8,758 bases of DNA from CAUZIZ01 sp047514575 (GTDB lineage: Bacteria; Acidobacteriota; UBA6911; RPQK01; JAJDTT01): contig JAKZYH010000524.1 of the NCBI GenBank assembly GCA_047514575.1, positions 1 to 8,758 on the forward strand, read 5' to 3'. Below are positions 1 through 5,910 of this stretch, piece by piece. The stretch's first letter is position 1. Every line of letters starts with the position of its first letter. A program made the translations under genes and the position numbers. Under the pieces are notes generated by a model. That model ran no database searches, was not told the DNA's origin, and saw only the letters and a program-made list of their open reading frames with translations.

Positions 1-267
1 GATGATCCCGAGGTTCGGGAGCTGCTGGAACAGAGGCTTCCCGCCCTGGTGGAGAAGCTGCAGGGAATGGGCGTCGAACCTGATCGGCTCAAGGTCGATG
101 GGTTCAGTTCCCACTCTCAGTCCGACGCTCAGCAGCAGGAAGGCCAGCGACGGGAGCAATCCGCCGGGTCAAAGAGCTGGTCCGGGCCCAACCGCGACGA
201 GTCGGAGGAGGATTCGCCGGACCGGTCAGAAGTAGAGGACCTCGAAGGGATTCACTATTTTGCTTGA
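1..267 (+). CDS. fliK: FliK flagellar hook-length control protein, C-terminal end (partial)
   Basis: This is the 3' end of a gene that begins outside the window; 88 codons and a TGA stop at 265-267 are visible in frame 1. The first residues (DDPEVRELLEQRLPALVEKL, then QGMGVEPDRLKVDGF) have the pattern of the end of the FliK C-terminal (Flg_hook) domain: an amphipathic helix with L-LP-L-L spacing, then a short strand ending in V. After that comes a Gln/Ser/Glu/Asp-rich, low-complexity hydrophilic tail, common at FliK C-termini. FliK is a secreted molecular ruler that meets FlhB and switches export from hook to filament substrates. Its position directly before flgD and flgE, 35 nt upstream of the flgD start, is the usual order. 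Only this fragment can be judged, and the call rests largely on context. Confidence 0.72.
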   Translation, partial: DDPEVRELLEQRLPALVEKLQGMGVEPDRLKVDGFSSHSQSDAQQQEGQRREQSAGSKSWSGPNRDESEEDSPDRSEVEDLEGIHYFA

Positions 268-302
268 AAGGAAAACTCAGATCGTTCGAAAGGAGGTACG
301 AA

Positions 303-692
303 ATGGGCTCCATTAGTCCTGTTTCCAGTTTAATCGGAGAGACTGATCCAACCGGGTTGGATCTCCAGCTTGGGAGGTCCGATTTCCTTCGTCTCCTGAT
401 GGCTCAGGTGAACAACCAGAATCCGTTGGAACCGATGCAGAACTCAGAATTTGTCTCGCAGCTGACCCAGTTCAGTTCTCTGGAGCAACTCATGCTGATC
501 CGTGAGGCCTCGGAGCGGTGGGCTCCACCTCTCCCTGAAGGGGAGATATTTTTCAGTCCTCCACCGCCTTCTAGGGAGGGCGAGATCCAGGACCGCGTGG
601 TGTTGAATCGGCCGGGTGGAACCGAAGGGGCACCTAGTCCTGAGGTAACCCTGGAACCGGGAGGAACTGGGGGGGCTCCAGCAGCTGATTGA
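303..692 (+). CDS. flgD: FlgD, hook-cap / hook assembly protein, short form
   Basis: FlgD caps the growing hook and guides assembly of FlgE subunits. The start is the ATG at 303, six bases after a strong AAAGGAGGT (289-297), rather than an in-frame TTG at 264. The 129-residue product carries the conserved FlgD N-terminal domain: residues 27-66 contain SDFLRLLMAQVNNQNPLEPM followed by NSEFVSQLTQFSSLEQL, the family signature. After residue 70 the typical C-terminal Tudor-like and Ig-like (FlnkD) domains are not recognisable. Instead there is a Pro/Gly/Glu-rich tail with PPPP at 86-89 and two near-identical units, PGGTEGAP (104-111) and PGGTGGAP (119-126). Many FlgD proteins exceed 200 residues, so this is a short form, although short FlgD proteins are known in some bacteria. 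It lies 35 nt after fliK and 85 nt before flgE. Confidence 0.9.
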   Translation: MGSISPVSSLIGETDPTGLDLQLGRSDFLRLLMAQVNNQNPLEPMQNSEFVSQLTQFSSLEQLMLIREASERWAPPLPEGEIFFSPPPPSREGEIQDRVVLNRPGGTEGAPSPEVTLEPGGTGGAPAAD

Positions 693-777
693 ACACCGGT
701 GCCAGAGTGCCAGGATCGCCGGAAGCAAGAAGTCTCGGAATGAAAACAGTATCAATTCTCGAACAAAGGAGTGAAAA

Positions 778-2028
778 ATGGGTGCACCATTCTTAGTAGC
801 ATTGTCGGGTCTGCAGGCGAACAGCACCGGACTACAGGCTGTCGGACACAATATCGCCAACGCCAATACGGTGGGATACAAGGCCAACAACATCTTCCAG
901 CAGGAACTCTCCTATCAGTCCGAAGGTGGCTTGAAAGTAGGGTTGGGCGTGACCCGTTCTACCCGGACGGACTGGACCCCCGGTACGGTCCAACAGACCA
1001 AGTTGGCCACCAACATGGCGATCAGTGGAGAGGGCTTTTTCGTCGTCAGCGATGGGACCAGTCACTTCTATACTCGTGCCGGTGATTTTCTGGTAAACAA
1101 AGACGGGAAACTCACGACAAACGACGGGTTTCTGGTTCTGGGGTATCCGGCGATCAATGGCAAAATCGATACCACCGCCCAGCTCACCGGTATCGAGGTC
1201 AACAAGGGCATTCTGCTGGAACCTGTGTCTACGACTAGTGTTCGACACCTCTCGACTCTAGATTCATCGACGGCAATCGGAGAGGGCTTTTCTACCTCCC
1301 TCATTTTCTTTGATAGCCGAGGGGGAGAGCACAACCTGACCACCCAGTTCACAAAGACCGCCACCGGATGGGATTATTCGATGACTGTCCCGGCTGTGGA
1401 CTACGTTGGTGGAGTCGCTACCGATCCTCCGGTCGTGGTGGGGACAGGCTCTCTGGTGTTTGGTACCGACGGCAAAGTGACGACTCCAGCTGCGGACGTT
1501 ACCGGTATCAATTTAAACGCATCTGCTAGTTTCGCCAACGGAGCCGCAGATATGACACTGACCTGGGAGCTCTTCGATTCCAGTGGAGACAGCTACGTGA
1601 GAGAGCTTGATCTTCCGAGCTCGACCCAGTTGACACACCAGGATGGACGAGGTGCCGGATCCCTCTCGTCAATTTTCGTAAAGGCGAACGGGGTTATCGA
1701 GGGCAAGTTCACCGAGGCCCAGTTCGCTAGTGGGGACACGTCTGTGCTGGGGCAAGTGGTTATTGCTACCTTCACCAACCCGTTCGGCTTGAATCCAGCT
1801 GGCAAAGATAGCTATGTCGGCAGTTCGGAGTCGGGTGCCGCAACTATTGGAGTGCCCGGCACTGGAGGCCGAGGGAGCATTCAGGGAAGTGCCCTGGAGA
1901 ATTCCAACGTAGACATCACGGAGGAGTTCATCAAGCTCATCCTGTTCCAGCGAGCCTACCAGGCAAGTTCAAGGGTAGTTCTCACGGCTGACGAGATCAC
2001 TCAGGAAGCGATTCAGCTCAAGCGGTAG
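778..2028 (+). CDS. flgE: FlgE, flagellar hook protein
   Basis: FlgE polymerises into the hook, the universal joint between rod and filament, after export through the flagellar type III gate. The ATG at 778 follows AAAGGAG (765-771) at good spacing. The 416-residue product is close to the usual length of about 400. Residues 8-36 hold the N-terminal rod/hook signature (ALSGLQANSTGLQAVGHNIA, then NANTVGYK). The NMAISGEGFFVV block at about 78-89 and the TRAGDFLVNKDGKL block at about 98-111 are typical of hook and rod proteins. The middle (about 145-330) is the variable outer hook domain. The C-terminal heptad helix runs from SALENSNVDITEEFIKLILF to the end at QLKR. There is no signal peptide, as expected for a type III export substrate. 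The following 368 nt contain no gene, so flgE probably ends a transcription unit. Confidence 0.96.
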   Translation: MGAPFLVALSGLQANSTGLQAVGHNIANANTVGYKANNIFQQELSYQSEGGLKVGLGVTRSTRTDWTPGTVQQTKLATNMAISGEGFFVVSDGTSHFYTRAGDFLVNKDGKLTTNDGFLVLGYPAINGKIDTTAQLTGIEVNKGILLEPVSTTSVRHLSTLDSSTAIGEGFSTSLIFFDSRGGEHNLTTQFTKTATGWDYSMTVPAVDYVGGVATDPPVVVGTGSLVFGTDGKVTTPAADVTGINLNASASFANGAADMTLTWELFDSSGDSYVRELDLPSSTQLTHQDGRGAGSLSSIFVKANGVIEGKFTEAQFASGDTSVLGQVVIATFTNPFGLNPAGKDSYVGSSESGAATIGVPGTGGRGSIQGSALENSNVDITEEFIKLILFQRAYQASSRVVLTADEITQEAIQLKR

Positions 2029-2347
2029 GTCTAGCCTAGTCTGGACTTCTCATGTCCGGTCGCAGTGAAGACTCCGACCGAGAGTAACCCAAACCCGGCG
2101 CTGAAAGGCGACTAGCCTTAGAGGATCGGGCATGAGAGGGCCAGATGATCTTGAGGGCTTTCCGCTTCCTCCCCGTGCGCGTCGGCGAAGCGACCAGCAG
2201 GGAAGCGTGCGCTCCCAGGGGAATTTTGTCAATCTTTTGGCAAGTTCTCCGCGTTGTGTTGACAGCTTCCTGACGAACTCCCCGCTTTGTCTGTTCAAGT
2301 TTCCACTAAATCCCTGAAAAAGAAAGCAGTAGTGGCATCCAGCAGTT
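2029..2347. other. Non-coding gap between flgE and fliL with small hairpins
   Basis: No protein family could be recognised in any frame of this stretch. Structure just after the flgE stop includes GGAC/GTCC at 2043-2057 and CGGTCG/CGACCG at 2057-2080 with a 12-nt loop. AAGGC/GCCTT pairs around 2105-2119, and CCGACC (2074-2079) can also pair with GGATCGG (2122-2128) to enclose it. None is followed by a T run, so an intrinsic terminator is not supported; rho-dependent ending or a leader structure remains possible. In related flagellar clusters this position often holds flbD-motA-motB. No trace of those proteins is seen. Confidence 0.5.
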
Positions 2348-2363
2348 TGGCATGCGCCGTGCA
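2348..2363 (+). promoter_or_regulatory. Candidate sigma-54 (-24/-12) promoter for fliL
   Basis: TGGCATGCGCCGTGCA matches the RpoN consensus TGGCACGN4TTGCW at all but two fixed positions. The invariant GG (2349-2350) and GC (2361-2362) have the required 10-nt spacing. A start point would fall near 2374, just before the fliL Shine-Dalgarno (2381-2390). RpoN control of flagellar operons is common, and the promoter-sized gap upstream supports it. The C-to-T at position 6 and T-to-G at position 12 keep confidence moderate. Confidence 0.45.
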
Positions 2364-2396
2364 GGTCATTGTTGGGCTGCAAAAGGAGGTTATACC

Positions 2397-2894
2397 ATGG
2401 CTGAGCCGGCTGAAGAGACTACTGTAGAACCATCTTCTGGCTCCGGAAAGATGACGAAGATTCTTGTCATTGTTGGGATTTTCGCCACGGGTTTAGCGGC
2501 GGGTGGAGGACTCTACTGGGCGGGAGTGATTCCTGGATCACAGGAACCCGTAGAGGTGGTCGAAGTCCCGCCCAAGGTCAACTATGTCCTGGCATTGGAC
2601 CCCTTGCTCGTGAATCTTTCTGAGGAAGGCGAGATGCGTTATCTCCGCATTGGACTGTCATTTGGTCTGGAGAAGGAAGATCCTGATGCCGAGGAAGAAG
2701 GCGCTGCCATCTTCATGCCAAAACTCAAGGATTATCTGTTGACCACCTTGGGGAAGTGGAAGCTCAGTGAGCTGACTTCGCCAACGGCCAAGGGGAAACT
2801 TAAATCTGAGCTTCTGAGCGGCGTTCGCGAGGTGGTTCCGGAAGAGTCTGGAAAGGTTCTCGAGGTCTACGTCACTGAGCTGATCGTGCAATAG
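2397..2894 (+). CDS. fliL: FliL, flagellar basal-body / stator-associated protein
   Basis: FliL is a single-pass inner-membrane protein that surrounds and supports the MotAB stator. The ATG at 2397 lies six bases after AAAAGGAGGT (2381-2390). An in-frame ATG at 2352 would read through the Shine-Dalgarno itself and is unlikely. The 165-residue product has a short acidic cytoplasmic N-terminus (1-17), one transmembrane helix (about 20-43: ILVIVGIFATGLAAGGGLYW) and a periplasmic FliL domain. That domain has the early strand YVLALDPLLVNLSEEGEMRY, an RIGLSFGLE strand, a helix with PKLKDYLLTTL and a C-terminal VTELIVQ, close to the family's characteristic ending. Length is normal. It opens a tightly spaced operon with fliN 12 nt downstream. 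Usually fliM follows fliL; it is absent here. Confidence 0.92.
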   Translation: MAEPAEETTVEPSSGSGKMTKILVIVGIFATGLAAGGGLYWAGVIPGSQEPVEVVEVPPKVNYVLALDPLLVNLSEEGEMRYLRIGLSFGLEKEDPDAEEEGAAIFMPKLKDYLLTTLGKWKLSELTSPTAKGKLKSELLSGVREVVPEESGKVLEVYVTELIVQ

Positions 2895-2906
2895 TCTGGC
2901 AAGGCG

Positions 2907-3191
2907 ATGATGGATGAGTGGGGCTCTCCCCGATTATTGAAGGAGGATCTGATTCTGGAGAACGCTCCTGAATTGGTGCCTTTCCTCGATGTGGAATATC
3001 GGCTTGAAGTCCTGGTCGGGAAGGCCACGCAGACTGTGAAGGAGATTCTGGAACTCGAAGAGGGCGACCAGATCAGGCTCGATCGCCCAGCGTCCCAGAA
3101 TGTTCAACTCACTGTGGGGAAAATTCGGCTGGCTTCGGCTGAAGTGATCAGGACCAAGGAGGGCACCGCGGCTCGAGTGGCCGAGGCGTGA
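2907..3191 (+). CDS. fliN: FliN, flagellar motor switch / C-ring protein
   Basis: FliN forms the lower C-ring of the motor switch and helps dock the FliH-FliI export complex. The product has 94 residues, consisting of a short N-terminal segment (about 1-25) and one SpoA (surface presentation of antigens) domain from about residue 26: FLDVEYRLEVLVGKATQTVK, EILELEEGDQIRLDR, then a strand ending in VGKIRLASAEVIRTKEG. The GD-I-LDR pattern is typical of FliN/SpoA domains. FliM features (CheY-binding N-terminus, CheC-like middle domain) are missing, so this is not fliM. The start is ATG 2907 or the adjacent ATG 2910; the nearby GGCAAGG (2898-2904) fits 2910 slightly better. It follows fliL by 12 nt and precedes fliO by 6 nt, indicating one operon. 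Confidence 0.87.
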   Translation: MMDEWGSPRLLKEDLILENAPELVPFLDVEYRLEVLVGKATQTVKEILELEEGDQIRLDRPASQNVQLTVGKIRLASAEVIRTKEGTAARVAEA

Positions 3192-3197
3192 AGCTGG

Positions 3198-3554
3198 ATG
3201 TCGGTACTCACGCTTCAGACCTTCTGTGCCATCCTGCTCGTCTTCGGACTCATCTTTTCTCTCTATATTCTGGCACAGCGTTTCGGTCCGCGATGGGCAG
3301 GAAGTGGGCGTCGCCGGATGGTTCGGGTGGTGGAGGCAACTCCTCTAGGGGACAAGCGCAATCTGCTGGTAGTCGATGTTCAAGGCAGGCGTTATTTGCT
3401 CGGTTCGACGCACCAATCCATCACGCTACTGACGGATGTTGACTCCCGCGAGACGGATTCTCGGCGGAAGAAGCCACTTAGTTCTGTCGAGACTCCCGAA
3501 AGAGCCAGAATCAAGGAAGTCGAGTTCACTGAAGTCCTGGAGGCCACTCGGTGA
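3198..3554 (+). CDS. fliO: FliO, flagellar export gate assembly factor
   Basis: FliO is a small membrane protein that helps assemble the FliP ring of the export gate. The 118-residue product has one N-terminal transmembrane helix (about 5-27: TLQTFCAILLVFGLIFSLYI). A basic stretch follows (GRRRM, 37-41), then the FliO domain: MVRVVEATPLGDKRNLLVVD and a YLLGSTHQSITLLTDV strand, matching the usual 'pLg.k..l.vv.v.gr.lLlGvt...i.lL' pattern. The Arg/Lys/Glu-rich C-terminus is variable in this family. The ATG at 3198 is six bases after the fliN stop and has only a weak Shine-Dalgarno, so translation is probably coupled to fliN. Its TGA overlaps the proposed GTG start of fliP. FliO is weakly conserved, but the position before fliP makes the call firm. 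Confidence 0.87.
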   Translation: MSVLTLQTFCAILLVFGLIFSLYILAQRFGPRWAGSGRRRMVRVVEATPLGDKRNLLVVDVQGRRYLLGSTHQSITLLTDVDSRETDSRRKKPLSSVETPERARIKEVEFTEVLEATR

Positions 3555-4543
3555 ACCTGAAGGTCCCGGCCATTTCGGGAGCACTCAGGGAGGCACTTCA
3601 CCTTTGGCTCGGCGGTAGATATTCCCCGTTTCAAAAGATTCTGAAGCTCGGGCGAAGGATGAAATTGGGCCAGTTTCCCTCGGCCTGCTGCCAGGCTTTT
3701 CCTTCGACCCCGTCGGTTGCTCTGCGCGCGTTCCCGTTGCGAATGATGTGGGACGTCGGCTCAAGAGACTTCAGCTTCAGAGCAGGAAGTCTGCTGCCAC
3801 GGGTTGCTCGAGGTCTGTGCTGCTTCGCATTGGTAGTCGGACTGAGCCAGCAGTCGTCCTGGGCACAACAGGCCCAATTCCCCTCGCTCCAGATCAATTT
3901 TGGCAGCGACGGCTCCTATTCGGTACCGCTTCAGATTCTGATCCTCATGACTCTCTTGACCTTCGTTCCGGCGATGGTCATGTCTATGACTGCGTTTACC
4001 CGGATCATCATAGTGGCTCACTTCCTGAGGCAGGCCCTCGGTACCCAGGCGGCTCCCAGCAATCAGATTCTTATTGGCCTGAGCCTGTTCTTGACTCTGT
4101 TCATCATGGGTCCGGTGTTGGATCAGATCTATGACGATGCGATCCTTCCCTACCAGGAGGAGCAGTTGAGTCAGTCTGACGCCCTGGCGAAGGCCTCGAT
4201 TCCTCTGCGGAACTTCATGTTGAGTCATGTCCGCGAGGACGATCTGGCCTTGTTGATAAAAATTGCAAAGCTTCCGAGGCCAAAAGACAGGGGCGACTTG
4301 GGCCTGCGGGTGATCATCCCTGCCTTCATGCTCTCCGAGCTGAAGACATCGTTCACAATCGGCTTCGTTCTGTTCCTACCTTTTCTGGTCATCGACATGG
4401 TCATCGCCTCGGTGTTGCTTTCGATGGGAATGATCCAGCTTCCCCCGATCATCATTTCTACTCCGTTCAAGATCCTGCTCTTCGTGCTGGTTGATGGTTG
4501 GAACCTGGTCGTGGGCAATCTGGTGGGGAGCTTCTACAAGTAG
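3551..4543 (+). CDS. fliP: FliP, flagellar type III export gate pore protein
   Basis: FliP, five copies with FliQ and FliR, forms the membrane pore through which flagellar subunits are exported. The core is unmistakable: VPLQILILMTLLTFVPAMVM (125-144), SMTAFTRIIIVAHFLRQALG (145-164), then APSNQILIGLSLFLTLFIM. The C-terminus holds IPAFMLSELKTSFTIGF and LPFLVIDMVIASVLLSMGM. A cleavable signal peptide lies at about residues 84-106 (GLCCFALVVGLSQQSSWA before QQ). The GTG at 3551 overlaps the fliO TGA as GTGA and follows GGAGG (3539-3543) at 7 nt, an excellent coupled start. It gives 330 residues, about 80 more than usual, all ahead of the signal peptide. Alternatives are ATG 3659 and ATG 3743; the latter restores about normal length but has no Shine-Dalgarno. 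Identity is certain; the start is not. Confidence 0.93.
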   Translation: MNLKVPAISGALREALHLWLGGRYSPFQKILKLGRRMKLGQFPSACCQAFPSTPSVALRAFPLRMMWDVGSRDFSFRAGSLLPRVARGLCCFALVVGLSQQSSWAQQAQFPSLQINFGSDGSYSVPLQILILMTLLTFVPAMVMSMTAFTRIIIVAHFLRQALGTQAAPSNQILIGLSLFLTLFIMGPVLDQIYDDAILPYQEEQLSQSDALAKASIPLRNFMLSHVREDDLALLIKIAKLPRPKDRGDLGLRVIIPAFMLSELKTSFTIGFVLFLPFLVIDMVIASVLLSMGMIQLPPIIISTPFKILLFVLVDGWNLVVGNLVGSFYK

Positions 4544-4550
4544 CAGGACG

Positions 4551-4820
4551 ATGGACGACCAGATTCTGGTAGACCTACTCAGACAGACTGCAGAAGTCAC
4601 CTTCTCCTTGAGCGCGCCACTGCTCGCTATCGGGCTCGTCGTTGGTGTGGGTGTTAGTATTCTCCAGGTTGCAACCTCGATCCAGGATTCCACCCTGAGC
4701 TTCATCCCTCGAATTATCGCTATCGGAGTGATGGGTTTCATGACGCTCCCGTGGATGCTGCAGACGATGTTGACGTTCACTCAAAAACTCTTTTCCCAAT
4801 TCAGCCTCTACGTAAACTAG
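4551..4820 (+). CDS. fliQ: FliQ, flagellar export gate protein
   Basis: FliQ is a two-helix membrane protein that wraps the FliP-FliR pore of the flagellar export gate. The start is ATG 4551, seven bases after the fliP stop, with AGGA (4545-4548) just before it; a TTG 60 nt upstream would lie inside fliP. The 89-residue length is normal. Two transmembrane helices are visible: about 17-40 (TFSLSAPLLAIGLVVGVGVS) and about 52-76 (FIPRIIAIGVMGFMTLPWML). Between them is the conserved loop LQVATSIQDSTLSFIPR, the FliQ hallmark (Q-AT-IQ--TL-F-P). The spacing to fliR is two bases, so these genes are co-transcribed and probably translationally coupled. Confidence 0.96.
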   Translation: MDDQILVDLLRQTAEVTFSLSAPLLAIGLVVGVGVSILQVATSIQDSTLSFIPRIIAIGVMGFMTLPWMLQTMLTFTQKLFSQFSLYVN

Positions 4821-4822
4821 CA

Positions 4823-5605
4823 ATGATCAATATTGAGTGGTCTCTGGCACCGCTCGTCTCTTTCTTGTTGGTCCTGGCTCGCATGGCGGGGCTGATGGTG
4901 TTTACCCCCATTCTCGGGAGTTCGAGCATCGCACCGCAGATGCGCGCCGGACTGGTGATGGGTCTGACATTCCTTCTCTATCCGGCGGTCGGGAACAAGG
5001 TTGCATCGGTCTCTCCCGGAATCTTCAATCTCATACTCGCGGTCAGTATGGAACTTCTGCTGGGGATGATGTTGGGCCTGCTGGGAAACCTTCTTCTGGC
5101 TGCACTTCAGTTCTCGGGACAACTGATGGGCTTTCAAATGGGATTCAGCGTCATCAACTTGATTGATCCCCAGACTAAGGTCGAGGCACCAGTTCTGGCG
5201 ATTCTCCAGAACCTGGTTGGAATGCTGATATTTCTGTCTCTTAACGGCCATCACTGGTTCATTCAAGCAATGGTTGACAGCTACGACATTCTCCCCGGGC
5301 GCTCGTTCAGCCTTTCCCCCTCTGTCGCAGCCGAGATAGTGGAGGTTTCCGGAGAGATCTTCTCAGTAGGATTCCGCTTGGCAGCTCCCATCATTGTGGC
5401 GCTGGCGATATCGGACATCTTCATCGGGATCATAGGGCGGGCTGCTCCGCAGATTCACATCCTGATCGTCGGAATGCCGTTGAAGATCCTTGGGGGTTTC
5501 GTCCTCCTTGGCTTTACCGCGCCTGTAACCGTGCGTTTTGCGGGGGAGCACATGGCTCAACTTCACGTTCGCCTGTATCGGCTCCTGCAACTACTGGGGC
5601 AATAG
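4823..5605 (+). CDS. fliR: FliR, flagellar export gate protein
   Basis: FliR is the single-copy subunit of the FliPQR pore and contacts FlhB. The start is ATG 4823, two bases after the fliQ stop; an earlier in-frame start at 4751 would lie inside fliQ. The 260-residue length is usual, with about six hydrophobic segments. Family features include LARMAGLMVFTPILGSSSIA near residues 14-33, then PQMRAGLVMGLTFLLYP. The block LLLAALQFSGQLMGFQMGFS is followed by VINLIDPQ. The segment FRLAAPIIVALAISDIFIGI precedes GRAAPQIHILIVGMPLKI, the most conserved FliR stretch. The current TAG stop (5603-5605) uses TA from the target site and G from the inserted element; the ancestral stop was probably TAA. No residues appear to have been lost. 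Confidence 0.96.
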   Translation: MINIEWSLAPLVSFLLVLARMAGLMVFTPILGSSSIAPQMRAGLVMGLTFLLYPAVGNKVASVSPGIFNLILAVSMELLLGMMLGLLGNLLLAALQFSGQLMGFQMGFSVINLIDPQTKVEAPVLAILQNLVGMLIFLSLNGHHWFIQAMVDSYDILPGRSFSLSPSVAAEIVEVSGEIFSVGFRLAAPIIVALAISDIFIGIIGRAAPQIHILIVGMPLKILGGFVLLGFTAPVTVRFAGEHMAQLHVRLYRLLQLLGQ

Positions 5606-5635
5606 TGCTTCGTCCCGTGAATACGATGAGGTTTG
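5605..5635 (+). repeat. Left terminal inverted repeat of the element
   Basis: This 31-bp arm begins GTGCTTCGTCCCG and ends ATGAGGTTTG. It matches the right arm (5877-5907) at 27 of 31 bases in inverted orientation. Its first G completes the fliR TAG stop. Confidence 0.85.
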
Positions 5636-5650
5636 CAGAGGGGGCTTGTG
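5635..5650 (+). repeat. Inner inverted repeat, left copy
   Basis: GCAGAGGGGGCTTGTG is a perfect reverse complement of 5742-5757. It directly abuts the left terminal repeat, making the left end of the element asymmetric. Confidence 0.85.
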
Positions 5651-5665
5651 AGGCGAGATCAAGGC

Positions 5666-5683
5666 AGGAGGAGGAAGACGATG
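5666..5683 (+). promoter_or_regulatory. Strong Shine-Dalgarno plus ATG inside the element, in frame with downstream flhB
   Basis: AGGAGGAGG (5666-5674) is followed six bases later by ATG (5681-5683). This ATG is in frame 2, which has no stop until the flhB TGA at 6968-6970. Initiation here would make a 429-residue fusion whose first roughly 107 residues come from element sequence and out-of-frame flhB sequence, followed by the FlhB membrane and cytoplasmic domains. It would bypass the frameshift at 6001. Whether it is used is unknown. Confidence 0.4.
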
Positions 5684-5741
5684 CTTGGCCATCTTCGACG
5701 ACGACCAACGGGGTCGATGCGACCAAACTCGAGAGATCGTC

Positions 5742-5757
5742 CACAAGCCCCCTCTGC
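5742..5757 (-). repeat. Inner inverted repeat, right copy
   Basis: CACAAGCCCCCTCTGC on the + strand is the exact reverse complement of 5635-5650, 91 nt away. Between the two lies a further small hairpin, GGTCG-ATG-CGACC (5712-5724). A stable nested stem in RNA is expected. Confidence 0.85.
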
Positions 5758-5876
5758 CCTCCGGGTGGTGACGGGACGGGCCGATTCTTTTGTCGCTTCT
5801 CCTCCACTATGGCAAGGCATGGGTGTCGTCGCTTCGCGTCGAGACGCTTCGCGGACTCGGCCCGTCGCGCTCGCCA

Positions 5877-5907
5877 CAAACCTCATTGTATTCACGAGAC
5901 GGGGCAC
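5877..5907 (-). repeat. Right terminal inverted repeat of the element
   Basis: This arm ends in GAGACGGGGCAC, followed by the TA duplication and then A-GTG, the flhB start. Its GGGG (5901-5904) sits six bases before that GTG, nearly the same spacing as the GGGG at the end of fliR (5596-5599) would have had before insertion. The arm can pair with 5605-5635, so it may mask the flhB start in mRNA (inference). Confidence 0.83.
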
Positions 5908-5910
5908 TAA

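Larger units (their letters stand above)
5603..5909. mobile_element. MITE-like non-autonomous element with TA target duplication
   Basis: The stretch between fliR and flhB is bounded by long inverted repeats. Positions 5603-5635 match the reverse complement of 5877-5909 at 29 of 33 bases, all four differences being transitions. The outermost bases on both sides are TA, consistent with a TA target duplication (5603-5604 and 5908-5909) around a 303-bp element (5605-5907). A second, perfect 16-bp inverted repeat lies inside (5635-5650 and 5742-5757). No transposase or recognisable protein is encoded; open frames on both strands are rich in Arg/Ser/Pro and look fortuitous. Removing the element with one TA joins ...CAA-TAA-GTG..., giving a clean fliR stop and flhB start. 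TA duplications suggest mobilisation by an IS630/Tc1-mariner type transposase encoded elsewhere (inference). Confidence 0.82.

Noticed and set aside
248..266. Sigma-54-like TTTTGCTTG before flgD
   Set aside because: The -12-like half has no GG at the required distance; the nearest GG is two bases too far.
713..728. AGGATCGCCGGAAGCA before flgE as a sigma-54 promoter
   Set aside because: Only the GG-N10-GC core fits; most flanking consensus positions are wrong.
2041..2140. Cyclic-di-GMP or other known riboswitch after flgE
   Set aside because: The conserved core sequences of the c-di-GMP, SAM, cobalamin, TPP and fluoride classes are absent.
2238..2253. Possible sigma-54 site TGGCAAGTTCTCCGCG
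   Set aside because: The GG/GC spacing is right, but the -12 half lacks TT before GC and ends in G, and it is farther from fliL than the better site at 2348-2363.
2050..2382. 110-residue reverse-strand open frame
   Set aside because: Arg/Ser-rich composition, no family resemblance and no ribosome site; it covers the region of the fliL promoter and leader.
5605..5910. A 101-residue protein in the fliR-flhB gap, and an 82-residue one on the opposite strand
   Set aside because: Both lie within the inverted-repeat element, have unusual Arg/Ser/Pro composition, match no family I recognise and read through the repeat arms on both strands. They are most likely fortuitous.
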